From Cohnella zeiphila (GTDB lineage Bacteria; Bacillota; Bacilli; Paenibacillales; Paenibacillaceae): a stretch of 64,000 nt of DNA. The stretch lies in contig NZ_JACJVO010000046.1 of the NCBI RefSeq assembly GCF_014212055.1, positions 1 through 64,000 of the forward strand, in the 5' to 3' direction. Under the pieces are notes generated by a model that was not told where the DNA came from, did no database searches, and worked only from the letters and a program-made list of their open reading frames with translations. Below are positions 51,348-59,760 of this stretch, piece by piece (positions within the stretch are counted from its first letter, which is position 1; every line of letters begins with the position of its first letter). Both the position numbers and the translations under genes were made by a program.

Positions 51348-52451
51348 TTACCGCAGTTCGTTCAAATAAACGTAGCGTTCTTCCTTGACCGAACGTTCGG
51401 CCGCTAGGGCGATCAGCAGCGCGTCGCGGCCGACCTGAAGGTCCGCAAACGGACGTTCTCCGGTCCGGACGGTATTCAGAAAAGCGTAGCGCTGCTTCTG
51501 GCTCCCGGTATGGCCTCCGTCCACGGAATCGCTCACGATGTCCAGGTCGATATGCTCCCGGGTGAAGTCGGCGCCGCCGAAGATGTCGAGCGTCTTGTCC
51601 TTCTTGGCCACCATCTGGGCGCCGTTGCGGCCGATCAAGCCGATCTCGAGCCCTTCGTCCATCAGGTTGTAAGGCTTCAGGTACATGCAGAGGCCGAGCA
51701 TCGCTTTGCTTCCGTTGTCGTAATCGACGGTCACCCAGGCGTGATCGACGATCGTGCTGGCGTTCATCGTGCGGGGCGAGTAGTGCGTGTAATGGTTCGT
51801 GATGACCGCGTCTTCGCCTTTGCGGATGACATGCTGACCGCCCGACGCGAACACCCGGACGGGCTTCGCCCGAATCATCCAGTTGAAGATATCGAAGTGA
51901 TGGCAGTCCTTCTCGACCAGCGCTCCGCCCGATTTGGTCTCGTCGTAGAACCAGTCCACGGGCGGGAACGGATCGCGGAACTCCTTGCACCACATCATCG
52001 TCACGTCGTCCAACCGGCCCTGCTCCAATTCCTTGGCCATGCGGACATACACGTTGGAGTAACGGTAGACGAGCCCGATCTGCACGGGAACGCCGCGCTC
52101 GTCCGCCGCCTTGATGATTTCGTCGCATTGGGCCAGCGTCGGCGCAACCGGCTTTTCCAGAAACACCGGCTTGCCCAAAGCGATAAAAGGAAGCGCAACG
52201 TCGCGGTGCAAGTAGTTCGGAACGGAGATGACGACCGCGTCGTAATCGTCGGCATGTGCCAGAAGCTCCTCGTGCGTGCCGCACACCTGCGGCTTGTTGT
52301 GCTTCAGATATCCCATTGCCCGCGCGAGGTTGGCCTCGTGCGAATCGGCCACCCACGTAATCTCGCACTCCGGAATTCTATCGAAGCCGTACAGGTGTCC
52401 GGCCCCCATATCTCCCAAACCGACGAGCGCCACTCGAATTCGTTTGTTCAA
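51348..52451 (-). CDS. Gfo/Idh/MocA-family oxidoreductase
   Basis: This 367-residue NAD(P)-dependent sugar or cyclitol dehydrogenase has the Rossmann motif G11-L-G13-D-M-G16, the family signature E99-K100-P101 in PVFLEKPVAP, and the second-domain motif GGALVEKDCHHFDIFNW with likely catalytic histidines. The TTG at 52451 is taken as the start since GGGGGAG lies 6 bases upstream and the upstream in-frame ATG at 52535 overlaps the predicted promoter. First gene of the operon; it probably oxidises the imported sugar or a derivative. Confidence 0.9.
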   Translation of the reverse strand: MNKRIRVALVGLGDMGAGHLYGFDRIPECEITWVADSHEANLARAMGYLKHNKPQVCGTHEELLAHADDYDAVVISVPNYLHRDVALPFIALGKPVFLEKPVAPTLAQCDEIIKAADERGVPVQIGLVYRYSNVYVRMAKELEQGRLDDVTMMWCKEFRDPFPPVDWFYDETKSGGALVEKDCHHFDIFNWMIRAKPVRVFASGGQHVIRKGEDAVITNHYTHYSPRTMNASTIVDHAWVTVDYDNGSKAMLGLCMYLKPYNLMDEGLEIGLIGRNGAQMVAKKDKTLDIFGGADFTREHIDLDIVSDSVDGGHTGSQKQRYAFLNTVRTGERPFADLQVGRDALLIALAAERSVKEERYVYLNELR

Positions 52452-52485
52452 GTTGTCTCCCCCACCATCGTAAAAATGAATGCAA

Positions 52486-52550
52486 TTTGCGGCAAATGAT
52501 AAGCATAATATACGCAAAAATAAGCAAACGGTCAATCCGTTTTGCGCAAA
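52486..52550 (-). promoter_or_regulatory. Promoter flanked by two LacI-type operators (sugar operon)
   Basis: On the minus strand TTGACC (52530-52535) and TATATT (52507-52512) are 17 bases apart. The perfect CG-centred palindrome TTTGCGCAAA (52541-52550) sits just upstream of the -35, and TTTGCCGCAAA (52486-52496) lies about 10 bases after the -10. A third copy is at 52665-52675. The rest of the 356-bp gap contains only the terminator at 52703. Confidence 0.6.
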
Positions 52551-52702
52551 TAGTCTGAAATAATTCCGCGGATTTACGAAAAATATCGGCCGCTCATTAT
52601 GGCTTGGTTACAAACTGTGGCGCTTGCTTCCAGCATTCTTCGAATCGCGGTCAGTTGCGTATAATTTGCGGCAAATCCCAAAGATCAAGGCCCGTGCATG
52701 CC

Positions 52703-52748
52703 AAAAAAGCCGTCTCGTCCGCGTCGATGACGCCGGATGAGACGGCTT
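52703..52748 (-). terminator. Intrinsic terminator of the DHA2 exporter gene
   Basis: AAGCCGTCTC pairs with GAGACGGCTT around a paired inner segment, and a T6 run follows on the minus strand. Confidence 0.85.
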
Positions 52749-52807
52749 GCCGTCCGGCTCTTGCCGAACCGCCGATCGGATAAGCTTCGCTATCCCAAGG
52801 AGATGGC

Positions 52808-54328
52808 TTATCCGCGGGAGTCGACCGTCTTTTCCCGCGCGGCCCGAACCCGATCGCCCGGCATGAGCAGAACGGCGGCGAGCGCGAGCGCGGCCGGGAT
52901 CAGCGCCCAGAGGAACGTGCGCGCGATCGACGAGGAGAGCGCCTGAACGATGCCGTCCAGCGTTTGCGGCGGGAGCAGCGCTCGTTTGTCCGGCGTCAGC
53001 GCCGCTCGCGGATCGAGCGAGGTACCGTCCGGTACGGAGTTCGCGCCTCCGAACGTCTGCGCCAGCCTGCCCGCGAATTCGTTGCGCTGTACGATGCCGA
53101 AGACGGTTACGCCGACCGTCATGCCGAGCGAGCGCAGGAACATGACGGAAGAGGTGGCGGCGCCCCGCCGGCGCATGTCGAAGGAATGAATGGCCGACTG
53201 CGCCAGGACCGACATCGATAAGCCGACCCCCATGCCGGTCACGATCATATAGGCCGTAACCGTCAGCCGGGGCGTATCGGGCCCCAGCGTGCCGAGCGCG
53301 CAAATGCCGCCGCAGTAGAGAAGCGCGGACCCGAGCATCAGGCTCCGGTAGCTCATTCTCGCCGTCAGCCGGCCTCCGAGCTGGCTGAACAAGACGCCGC
53401 TTACCAGCATCGGCATCAGAATGACGCCGGATCGGGTCGCCGATCCGCCGAAGACGCCTTGAACGAAGAGCGGAATATAGACCGTGGCGATCACGAAGCC
53501 GGCGCCGTAAAACAATGCCGCCGCGTTGCTCGCCGCGAACAGACGATCGCGGAACATCCGGAACGAGACGATCGGCGCTTCCGCTCTCTTCTCGGCGAGC
53601 AGGAAGGCGGCCAGCAGGACGGCGAACAGGACGAATAGGCCGAGAATGAAGACGGAGTTCCATGCATACGTTCCGCCGCCCAGCTCCAGCGCGAACAGGA
53701 GGCTGACGACCGCCCCGATCAATGTTCCCGCGCCGAGCCAATCGATCTTTTGCCTGGCGCGCTCCACCGATTCTTTATAGAAAAGGACGGCCAACAGGCA
53801 CGCCATGACGCCGAGCGGCACGTTGAGGTAGAAGATCCAGCGCCATCCGAGGGAATCCGTGACGAAGGCGCCGAGCATGGGGCCGAAAATGCTCGACGCC
53901 CCGAATACGGCCCCCGTCAAGCCCGACACCTTCCCCCGCTTCTCCGCCGGAAACAGATCGAACAGAATCGTCAGCGCGATCGGCGTAATGGCCCCGCCCC
54001 CGACGCCCTGCAGCGCGCGGTAAAGGCAGAGCTGAACCATGTCGCCCGAGAGCCCGCACAGAATCGAGCCGATGAGAAACACAGCCGCTCCGAACACGAA
54101 AAACCGTTTGCGCCCGTACATATCCGACAGCTTGCCGAAAATCGGCGTGCCGGCCATCGACGTCGCCATGTAGGCGGACGTCGCCCAGACGAAGCGGTCG
54201 AGCCCGCCCAGATCCGATACGATCGTTCCCATCGACGTCGCGACGATCGTGTTGTCCATCGAGGAGATCAGGATGCCGAGCATCAGCCCGGCCACCGCGA
54301 GCGGAAGCCTGCTTGAGCCTTTGGACAC
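52808..54328 (-). CDS. DHA2-family (EmrB/QacA-like) MFS drug exporter
   Basis: This 506-residue membrane protein has about 14 transmembrane segments and the DHA2 motifs LGILISSMDNTIVATSMGTI, GKLSDMYGRKR and LYRALQGVGGGAITPIA, plus the motif-C-like GAVFGASSIFGPMLGAF. A GTG start at 54328 with AAGGGAGGG 6 bases upstream is chosen; the longer open frame to 54547 overlaps the divergent promoter region and the MarR gene. It is divergent from a MarR regulator, the usual repressor-exporter arrangement. Substrates are unknown. Confidence 0.9.
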   Translation of the reverse strand: MSKGSSRLPLAVAGLMLGILISSMDNTIVATSMGTIVSDLGGLDRFVWATSAYMATSMAGTPIFGKLSDMYGRKRFFVFGAAVFLIGSILCGLSGDMVQLCLYRALQGVGGGAITPIALTILFDLFPAEKRGKVSGLTGAVFGASSIFGPMLGAFVTDSLGWRWIFYLNVPLGVMACLLAVLFYKESVERARQKIDWLGAGTLIGAVVSLLFALELGGGTYAWNSVFILGLFVLFAVLLAAFLLAEKRAEAPIVSFRMFRDRLFAASNAAALFYGAGFVIATVYIPLFVQGVFGGSATRSGVILMPMLVSGVLFSQLGGRLTARMSYRSLMLGSALLYCGGICALGTLGPDTPRLTVTAYMIVTGMGVGLSMSVLAQSAIHSFDMRRRGAATSSVMFLRSLGMTVGVTVFGIVQRNEFAGRLAQTFGGANSVPDGTSLDPRAALTPDKRALLPPQTLDGIVQALSSSIARTFLWALIPAALALAAVLLMPGDRVRAAREKTVDSRG

Positions 54329-54379
54329 GTGGGTCCCTCCCTTTGTCGCTTTCCAACGATCCTGACGTGGTGTACAATC

Positions 54380-54413
54380 AAGGTTGTGCAGGATGTTTAA
54401 ATTAAGCAACCTT
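54380..54413. promoter_or_regulatory. Candidate MarR operator
   Basis: The inverted repeat AAGGTTG (54380-54386) and CAACCTT (54407-54413) lies in the 147-bp region between the divergent exporter and marR-like genes. A plus-strand promoter candidate (TTACTG-N17-TATATA, about 54423-54451) follows. Confidence 0.45.
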
Positions 54414-54475
54414 ATTAAAATATTACTGATTGTAAGTATACGTAGTATATAAGCGCACGTCAAGGAGGAATTGAC

Positions 54476-54964
54476 ATGTCTATTTCCGATGTTCCGGCCG
54501 GAGACGGCGAGATCGACGTGCTGGACGCGCTTTTGCGCACTTCCCACTATCTGAAGCGGGAATTCGAGACGCGGCTTTCGTCTATGGATATCCCTTCTTT
54601 TCTAACCGGACCGCGGCTGCATCTCCTGATCGCCGTCTCCGATTCGGGCCCGATGCGAATGAGCGATCTGGCCGCGGCGATGGGCATCAAGGCGATTACC
54701 GTCACCCAGTTCGTCGACGCGCTGGAGAAGGAACGCATGCTGGAACGGGTGCCGGACCCGAACGACCGCCGCGCCACGATCGTACGGCTGACGGAGCACG
54801 CGCCGCCGCTCGTCAAGCAGGCGCGCGCCGCCGCGAAGACCGTGAAGGACGCACTGATCGAGCCGCTGCCGCAGGAAGCGCGCGACCAATTGCTCGGTCT
54901 TCTCTCGCGGCTCGTCAATTTCAAGGACGTTTGTATTTTCGATTCGAAGGGGCGCCATGCGTGA
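54476..54964 (+). CDS. MarR-family transcriptional regulator
   Basis: This 162-residue regulator has the MarR winged helix: PMRMSDLAAAMGIKAITVTQFVDALEKERMLERVPDPNDRRATIVRLTEH. CAAGGAGGA precedes the ATG at 54476. It is divergent from the DHA2 exporter, which it probably represses. Its last 44 bases overlap the 3' end of the convergent RDD-protein gene. Confidence 0.9.
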   Translation: MSISDVPAGDGEIDVLDALLRTSHYLKREFETRLSSMDIPSFLTGPRLHLLIAVSDSGPMRMSDLAAAMGIKAITVTQFVDALEKERMLERVPDPNDRRATIVRLTEHAPPLVKQARAAAKTVKDALIEPLPQEARDQLLGLLSRLVNFKDVCIFDSKGRHA

Positions 54965-55478
54965 CGACGACGGTTCCGGCGATCCGGTCGTAGATCGTCT
55001 GCCTTTTCCGGCTCCAAAGGGGACTTAGCAAGTAGGCAAAAACGAGGATGTAGACAACGATGAGCAAGCCGTTCACGACGGCATCGGGAACCGCGGAGGG
55101 GCGGGTCAGGTGCCAGACGGTAAAATGGGCCAGCTCCCAAGGAGCGAATTTGAGCGCCGACCTTCCCAGGGAACGCCCGAGGCCGATCGGCCCTCCGTCC
55201 GAGCCGGCCACCTGAATGCCCGTCTTCCGCTTGCCCCAGGACGCATGCGCTCTGGATGCTTCGCAGATCGCGAAATATAGAAACACCGGCAGCGTAATAA
55301 ACGCGAAGCCGACGGCCTCCGCCTTCAGCGGGCTGCCCGCGAACAACGGGACCAGCAGCGGCTTCGCCGCATAAGAGAGTCCGACCAGGCAGACCAGATA
55401 GCCGGATATCAGCGCGTAATCCCACAGGAAGGCGGCCAGCCGCCGGCCGATCGTCGCGTTCTCACCGCTCGTCCTCAC
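54921..55478 (-). CDS. RDD-family membrane protein
   Basis: This 185-residue membrane protein has three to four hydrophobic segments and the RDD pattern: GRRLAAFLWDYALISGY, WGKRKTGIQV and IYDRIAGTVVV. The GTG at 55478 has GGAGGAG 5 bases upstream. RDD proteins are poorly characterised; some act as Na+(Li+)/H+ antiporters. The 3' end overlaps the convergent MarR gene by 44 bases. Confidence 0.83.
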   Translation of the reverse strand: MRTSGENATIGRRLAAFLWDYALISGYLVCLVGLSYAAKPLLVPLFAGSPLKAEAVGFAFITLPVFLYFAICEASRAHASWGKRKTGIQVAGSDGGPIGLGRSLGRSALKFAPWELAHFTVWHLTRPSAVPDAVVNGLLIVVYILVFAYLLSPLWSRKRQTIYDRIAGTVVVTHGAPSNRKYKRP

Positions 55479-55614
55479 TCGCGCTCCTCCGTTCCGCTCG
55501 GGTGGTCTGCCTTCGATTATACACTCTTTGTTGACGATTGGATCGATCGCAAGAAAAAGAGAACGCATTCCCGACGGATCGCAGTCTCTCTGCCGAACGA
55601 GCGGACTTCGGAGG

Positions 55615-56022
55615 TCAGTATCCCTGACCCTCTCCCTTGAGGAAAGTCGCGATGAACCATTGATTGCCGTACGGATCCTCTACGCCGCCGCTTCTTTCCC
55701 CATAAGGCATGTCCTCCGGCTCGTAGAGCGAGGAAGCCCCCGCCTCGATCGCCCGCCGGCAGCAGGCATCCGTATCTTCGACGAACACGTGAAGCGAATT
55801 GCCGCGCGGCGGAAACCGCTCGTTGCCGGCCGACACTTCCACGATCGTATCGCCGACGCGGACTTCGGCATGTACGATTTGGCCGTCTTCATCCGCATGG
55901 CGGCTTATTTCCTCCGCCTCGAACACTTGCCGCAGAAAAGCGATCATCCCCTCGGCGTCCCGAACCGTAAAATAAGGCGTAACGCTTTGGTAGCCGGCAG
56001 GCTTATGGCTGCTTGCGGACAT
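55615..56022 (-). CDS. VOC-family protein (PhnB/YdeM-like)
   Basis: This 135-residue VOC protein of the PhnB-like kind has SVTPYFTVRDAEGMIAFLRQVF, IVHAEVRVGDTIVEV, SLHVFVEDTDA and GVEDPYGNQWFIAT. The start at 56022 has AAAGGAGGA 8 bases upstream. It appears as a single-gene unit between the RDD and GntR genes; no activity can be assigned. Confidence 0.87.
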   Translation of the reverse strand: MSASSHKPAGYQSVTPYFTVRDAEGMIAFLRQVFEAEEISRHADEDGQIVHAEVRVGDTIVEVSAGNERFPPRGNSLHVFVEDTDACCRRAIEAGASSLYEPEDMPYGERSGGVEDPYGNQWFIATFLKGEGQGY

Positions 56023-56167
56023 CGTCGAATCCTCCTTTGACGTGAACGGTTTTATTTCCATTATCGCTCTCGGCGACGAAGAAGTATAGCATATTTGACC
56101 TCAAGACGGTTAGGGCCATCGCGCCATAATGGAGCGGAGCGCAAGGGGCCGCATGTATAATGGACCA

Positions 56168-56202
56168 TTGACAGCTTCATTGTACTATATGCATAATACA
56201 AT
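56168..56202 (+). promoter_or_regulatory. Promoter and operator of the GntR/ABC operon
   Basis: TTGACA (56168-56173) and CATAAT (56192-56197) are 18 bases apart. A 24-bp imperfect palindrome with arms ATTGTA and TACAAT (56179-56202) covers the -10. A similar palindrome recurs at 56653-56676, as expected for an autorepressing YtrA-like regulator. Confidence 0.6.
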
Positions 56203-56223
56203 CATGCGGGAAGGCGGGTGATT

Positions 56224-56601
56224 GTGCGCATGCTGAGCTTCCATGAACTGAAGCTGAACAACCGGGACCCGGTTTATTTGCAGGCGGTCTTGTACGTGAA
56301 AAGGCAAATCCTGCTCCGCCGGGCGGAGTCCGGAGACAGACTGCCATCCCGGCGGGAAGTCGCGTCGCAGCTGAACATTAACCCGAATACGGTGCAGAAA
56401 GCGTTCAAGCTCATGGAGGACGAAGGGTTCGTGCGCACGAGCAGCACGCAGGGCAGCGTCATCTACGTGGACGACGAGATCTTCGGCCGGATCGAAGCCG
56501 AACTGACGCGTGAACTCGTCAAGTCGTTCGTCGAATCCGCCAAAGAGATTCAGCTGTCGTTCAAATCGGTCGTCGAGCTGATCAGCGAGTTCTGGGACTG
56601 A
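56224..56601 (+). CDS. GntR-family regulator (YtrA subfamily)
   Basis: This is a roughly 125-residue regulator with the GntR winged helix (VYLQAVLYVKRQILLRRAESG, LPSRREVASQLNINPNTVQKAFKLMEDEGFV) and only a short C-terminal helix tail, as in YtrA. Start choice is open among GTG 56218, GTG 56224 and ATG 56230; the extended site AAGGCGGGTGATT fits 56224 or 56230 best. First gene of a four-gene ABC operon that it likely represses. Confidence 0.88.
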   Translation: MRMLSFHELKLNNRDPVYLQAVLYVKRQILLRRAESGDRLPSRREVASQLNINPNTVQKAFKLMEDEGFVRTSSTQGSVIYVDDEIFGRIEAELTRELVKSFVESAKEIQLSFKSVVELISEFWD

Positions 56602-56652
56602 CGGCCCGGCGGACGGCGATAAAGACAGATGATGCGGATTCGCTGCGACTGC

Positions 56653-56676
56653 CTTGTACTATCCTATTCATACAAT
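56653..56676. promoter_or_regulatory. Second GntR-type operator, inside the operon
   Basis: A 24-bp sequence shares TTGTACTAT and ATACAAT at identical spacing with the operator at 56179-56202. It lies between the gntR-like gene and the next gene, so it could act as a second binding site or an internal promoter operator. Confidence 0.5.
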
Positions 56677-56689
56677 TGGGGGGATTCGT

Positions 56690-57463
56690 TTGAGCGGCTT
56701 GTATCGTCTTCTCAACGCGGAATTCGGAAGGTGGATGGCTTTCGTCGCCCTGCTGTGCGCCGGCGCCGTTCTCGTTCCGCTTCTTCTGCTGAATTCGGCG
56801 GCGGGAGACGCGGGCTCCTTCGCGAATCATGCGCGTTACGAAGATTTGTACGCGGCCTCGGGCTGCCCTCTTCTATTCCTCCTGCTGCTGGCTCTTTTAT
56901 GCGCCTATTTCCTGAAATCCGTATATGCCGGCTATTGGGGAAGCAAAAGCGTCTATACGTATCTGACGCTGCCGGTCCGGCGGGAATCGCTTTACTTCAG
57001 CAAGCTGATCGTTTTCGCGACGTGCCTGCTGCTTCTGATCGCCGCGCAGATCGTCAGCATTCGGCTCGGATACGAGCTCGTGGCGGCCAAAGCGAAGGCG
57101 TATCCCGCCGGCTCGCTTGCCATGCGCAACGGCTTGTTCCTGGCTTTTGCGCGTTCGGAATTTTTCCGCCTGCTGCTGCCTCTGAACTTCAGCCGGATCC
57201 TATCGTCCTGCAGCATGCTTCTGGCGATCGCCACCGGCTTCTACTACGGCGCCCTATGCGAGCGAAGCCGGAAATTCGGAGGCTTCGCCTTGATCGCGGT
57301 CGCCGCGTTCGTTCTGTACAGAGCGGTCTCCTTCCGCCTGGACGAAGTCGCCTACACAACCTTGCCCAGAAGCCTGTACCCGAGCAGCTTGGCGCTTCTG
57401 GCGTTCAGCGGCTGGTTTGTCTGGCACAGTCTTCGAATCATGAGAAAAGGATCGATCGCCTAA
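56690..57463 (+). CDS. ABC-type membrane protein (putative permease)
   Basis: This 257-residue protein has six hydrophobic segments and follows the ABC-2-type pattern: N-terminal SGLYRLLNAEFGRWMAFV, YAGYWGSKSVYTYLTLPVRRESLYFSKL in the first cytoplasmic loop. The TTG at 56690 has GGGGGGA 5 to 6 bases upstream and is preferred to the ATG at 56654, which sits in the operator. It is the likely membrane partner of the ATPase at 58798. The transported substrate is unknown. Confidence 0.78.
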   Translation: MSGLYRLLNAEFGRWMAFVALLCAGAVLVPLLLLNSAAGDAGSFANHARYEDLYAASGCPLLFLLLLALLCAYFLKSVYAGYWGSKSVYTYLTLPVRRESLYFSKLIVFATCLLLLIAAQIVSIRLGYELVAAKAKAYPAGSLAMRNGLFLAFARSEFFRLLLPLNFSRILSSCSMLLAIATGFYYGALCERSRKFGGFALIAVAAFVLYRAVSFRLDEVAYTTLPRSLYPSSLALLAFSGWFVWHSLRIMRKGSIA

Positions 57464-57479
57464 GAGAGGAGGATTCGCG

Positions 57480-58805
57480 ATGTGGACGAAGTTGAAAAGG
57501 CACGCGGCTCTTCCCGTCCTGGCGGGGGCGATCGCGTTGCTGGCGGGCGTGGGAATGAATACGTACGCGATGAAAGATAACGGAACGTTCGCCCTTAAAG
57601 ATTTAAGCGGAAGCCGCGACGCCCTGGACGACGTGGCGATCGTCGGCAGGCTCGAAGACGGCTATCACCGGACGTCGTTCCGCTTGGCGCAAGGGCAAAT
57701 CTCCGCGAGCACGGACCTTTTCCGGCAGCCGCAACAGGTGGATTCATATCGCTATGCGGCGGGCATGGACAAACGGATCGGCGACTGGCAATATCAGGTC
57801 GGGGGAATCGGCCCTTACGATATTACTTCCTATAAGCGAAAAGACGGCGGCTCGTACTTTGAACCCGTCGGCGTCGCGGGCGTCTCGCCGTCGATCTCCG
57901 ACCGCAATCCGGGCGACAATACCGCTACCTACGCCAATGTTGTGGAATACGGCCTGGCGAAGGTCGGCGACAAGGTGTTTTTTACGGTGCCGGTGTCGTC
58001 CGATTATACGGGCACGAGCGGCATTTACGAGCTTTCGTTCGCCGAGTGGGGAACCGCGGCGTGGGTGAGTAGAGAATGGCCGGACTCCCGCAAAATCGCG
58101 GACATCAGCCTGGAAGCGAACGAATCGCCCGAGCCGCCGAATATCGAGGTGCTCGGCCTGGAGGCGGTCGGCGATAAGCTGGCTCTGCTGTCGGTCGAGG
58201 GCGGCGGGCTCGTCGTTCGCGGCTATGACAGCGGCAGCGGCGAGCTGCTCGGGGAAGCGTTCGTTCCGAATTTCCGTCTGCCGAACCGCGCGGAAGCCGG
58301 ATCCGCTGCCGAGGATTCTTACAGCGAACCGTACGAAGCCTTTAGCGATCCCGATTCCGACGTTCTGAGCTTGGTGTTCCGCAGCCGTACATCCGAACGG
58401 CCGCTTCTGCTCAGTCTCGACTTCTCGAACGGCGTCCGGATCGTTCATCAAATGAACGCCGACTTTTCCGCCGACGGTAAGGAAGGCTTTGACGAGTTCA
58501 CGTACTTGAGCTACCGGAACGACAAGCTTTACGTGCTGAAATCGTTTCGCGAGCCGCCGGGAGACGGAGCGGCGCTTTCTTACGACAACTTGCTTCCGCA
58601 GCATCTGTACGTCTACGTTTTCAAGCAATCGAAGCTGCTCTATAAGGGAGAGATCGTGAGCGATCTGAACGACGACAACATCGAAGCGATCCATCGACGC
58701 ACTTCTTCTGCCGGCTCTTACAACTATGATCAGATGAACTTCAGGCGCTGGACGAACTTGACGGTCGAGCCCCTGTCGGCCGAAGGAGGGAACGCGAATG
58801 ATTGA
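57480..58805 (+). CDS. Uncharacterised membrane-anchored protein of the GntR/ABC operon
   Basis: This 441-residue protein has one N-terminal membrane segment (about 10-29; ALPVLAGAIALLAGVGMNTY) followed by a large extracytoplasmic beta-rich region without a recognised domain, with several repeats of a strand-turn pattern suggestive of a propeller-like fold (for example DKLALLSVEGGGLVVRGYDS, NDKLYVLKSF). It has no lipobox. AGAGGAGGA precedes the ATG. Its last 8 bases overlap the ATPase gene. It may be the extracellular sensor or accessory part of the ABC system. Confidence 0.75.
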   Translation: MWTKLKRHAALPVLAGAIALLAGVGMNTYAMKDNGTFALKDLSGSRDALDDVAIVGRLEDGYHRTSFRLAQGQISASTDLFRQPQQVDSYRYAAGMDKRIGDWQYQVGGIGPYDITSYKRKDGGSYFEPVGVAGVSPSISDRNPGDNTATYANVVEYGLAKVGDKVFFTVPVSSDYTGTSGIYELSFAEWGTAAWVSREWPDSRKIADISLEANESPEPPNIEVLGLEAVGDKLALLSVEGGGLVVRGYDSGSGELLGEAFVPNFRLPNRAEAGSAAEDSYSEPYEAFSDPDSDVLSLVFRSRTSERPLLLSLDFSNGVRIVHQMNADFSADGKEGFDEFTYLSYRNDKLYVLKSFREPPGDGAALSYDNLLPQHLYVYVFKQSKLLYKGEIVSDLNDDNIEAIHRRTSSAGSYNYDQMNFRRWTNLTVEPLSAEGGNAND

Positions 58806-59517
58806 GCTGAAGTACGTCGACAAGCGGTATCCCGCGAGCAGCGCCCTGCTGTACGTCCACAGCCTGACGATTCCCACCGGCGAGATCGTCGGCATTCTCG
58901 GGGAGAACGGCAGCGGCAAGACGACCCTGCTCAAAAGCATGATGGGCATCGGCGAAATGTGGAGCGGCGAAATCTCGTACGACGGGAAGCCGCCGACGGA
59001 GGCGTACGACCGCATCGCGTTCGTCACGGAAGAGGGCAGCTTCCTGCCCGATTTGACGCCGGACCGGTACGGGCAGTTTCTGGCCGACTTCTTCCCCCGG
59101 TTCGATCGGAACTATTATGCCAAGCTGCTGAAAGATTACGAGCTGCCGGCCGACCGCAAGATCCGCACGTTCTCCAAAGGGCAGAAGATGAAGCTGGAGC
59201 TGTCCGCCGGACTGGCCAAACGGGCCGACTACCTGCTGATGGATGAGCCGTTCGTCGGCAAGGACATCTTCTCGCGGCGCGATTCATTGAAACGAATGGT
59301 CCAGGGACTGACCGGCAGCGAGACGGTGCTCCTGTCCACGCACCTGATCGACGAGATCGAGAACGTGATCGACCGGGCGGTCGTTTTGCACAAAGGGCTC
59401 GTCCGGGCCGACTTTTATGTGGACGACATGAGGGAACGCGGCCTCTCTCTGACAGACGTCATGACGGAAGTACGCGACTCGAACACTTCGCACCCTTATC
59501 AATGGCCGGAAGGCTAG
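58798..59517 (+). CDS. ABC transporter ATP-binding protein (YtrB-like)
   Basis: This 239-residue ATPase has Walker A G35-ENGSGK-T42, a signature loop reading TFSKGQKMKLEL instead of LSGGQ, Walker B YLLMDEPF (D149-E150) and an H-loop LLSTHLIDEIE. The FSKGQ variant is common in the YtrB/CcmA-like exporters. GGAGGGAACGCG precedes the ATG, which overlaps the upstream gene by 8 bases. With the membrane protein at 56690 it forms an ABC exporter or signalling complex controlled by the GntR-type repressor. Confidence 0.92.
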   Translation: MIELKYVDKRYPASSALLYVHSLTIPTGEIVGILGENGSGKTTLLKSMMGIGEMWSGEISYDGKPPTEAYDRIAFVTEEGSFLPDLTPDRYGQFLADFFPRFDRNYYAKLLKDYELPADRKIRTFSKGQKMKLELSAGLAKRADYLLMDEPFVGKDIFSRRDSLKRMVQGLTGSETVLLSTHLIDEIENVIDRAVVLHKGLVRADFYVDDMRERGLSLTDVMTEVRDSNTSHPYQWPEG

Positions 59518-59540
59518 CATCGGGCGGCGAAGTGTTTTTT
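59482..59540 (+). terminator. Terminator overlapping the 3' end of the ABC ATPase gene
   Basis: AACACTTCGC (59482-59491, within the coding sequence) pairs with GCGAAGTGTT (59527-59536), followed by a T6 run. Confidence 0.65.
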
Positions 59541-59610
59541 CCTCATTTACACTAAAAGCCGCCTCTATTCTCGCCGTCCTTAACGCAGCCGTCATCGGCC
59601 TTTCGTTCGT

Positions 59611-59760
59611 ACTCATCAAGCTGACGCTTCATGACGTCATTCCGCTTCGTGCTCATCAAGCCGACGTTTCATGACGTCGTTCCGCTTCATGCTCATCAAG
59701 CCGACGTTTCATGACGTCGTTCCGCTTCATGCTCATCAAGCCGACGTTTCATGATGCCGG
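59611..59760. repeat. 40-bp tandem repeat array, about 3.7 units
   Basis: Units beginning ACTCATCAAG/GCTCATCAAG and containing GACGTTTCATGACGTC recur at 59611, 59651, 59691 and 59731. Units 2 and 3 are identical; the first and last are diverged or truncated. It lies in the 533-bp gap upstream of nuclease-like gene 2. There are no unique spacers. Confidence 0.85.

Noticed and set aside
52452..52535. ATG at 52535 as start of the Gfo/Idh gene
   Set aside because: It lies upstream of or within the promoter elements; TTG 52451 has a ribosome binding site and the correct Rossmann N terminus.
59611..59760. CRISPR array
   Set aside because: The 40-bp units abut with no unique spacers, and no cas genes are in the window.
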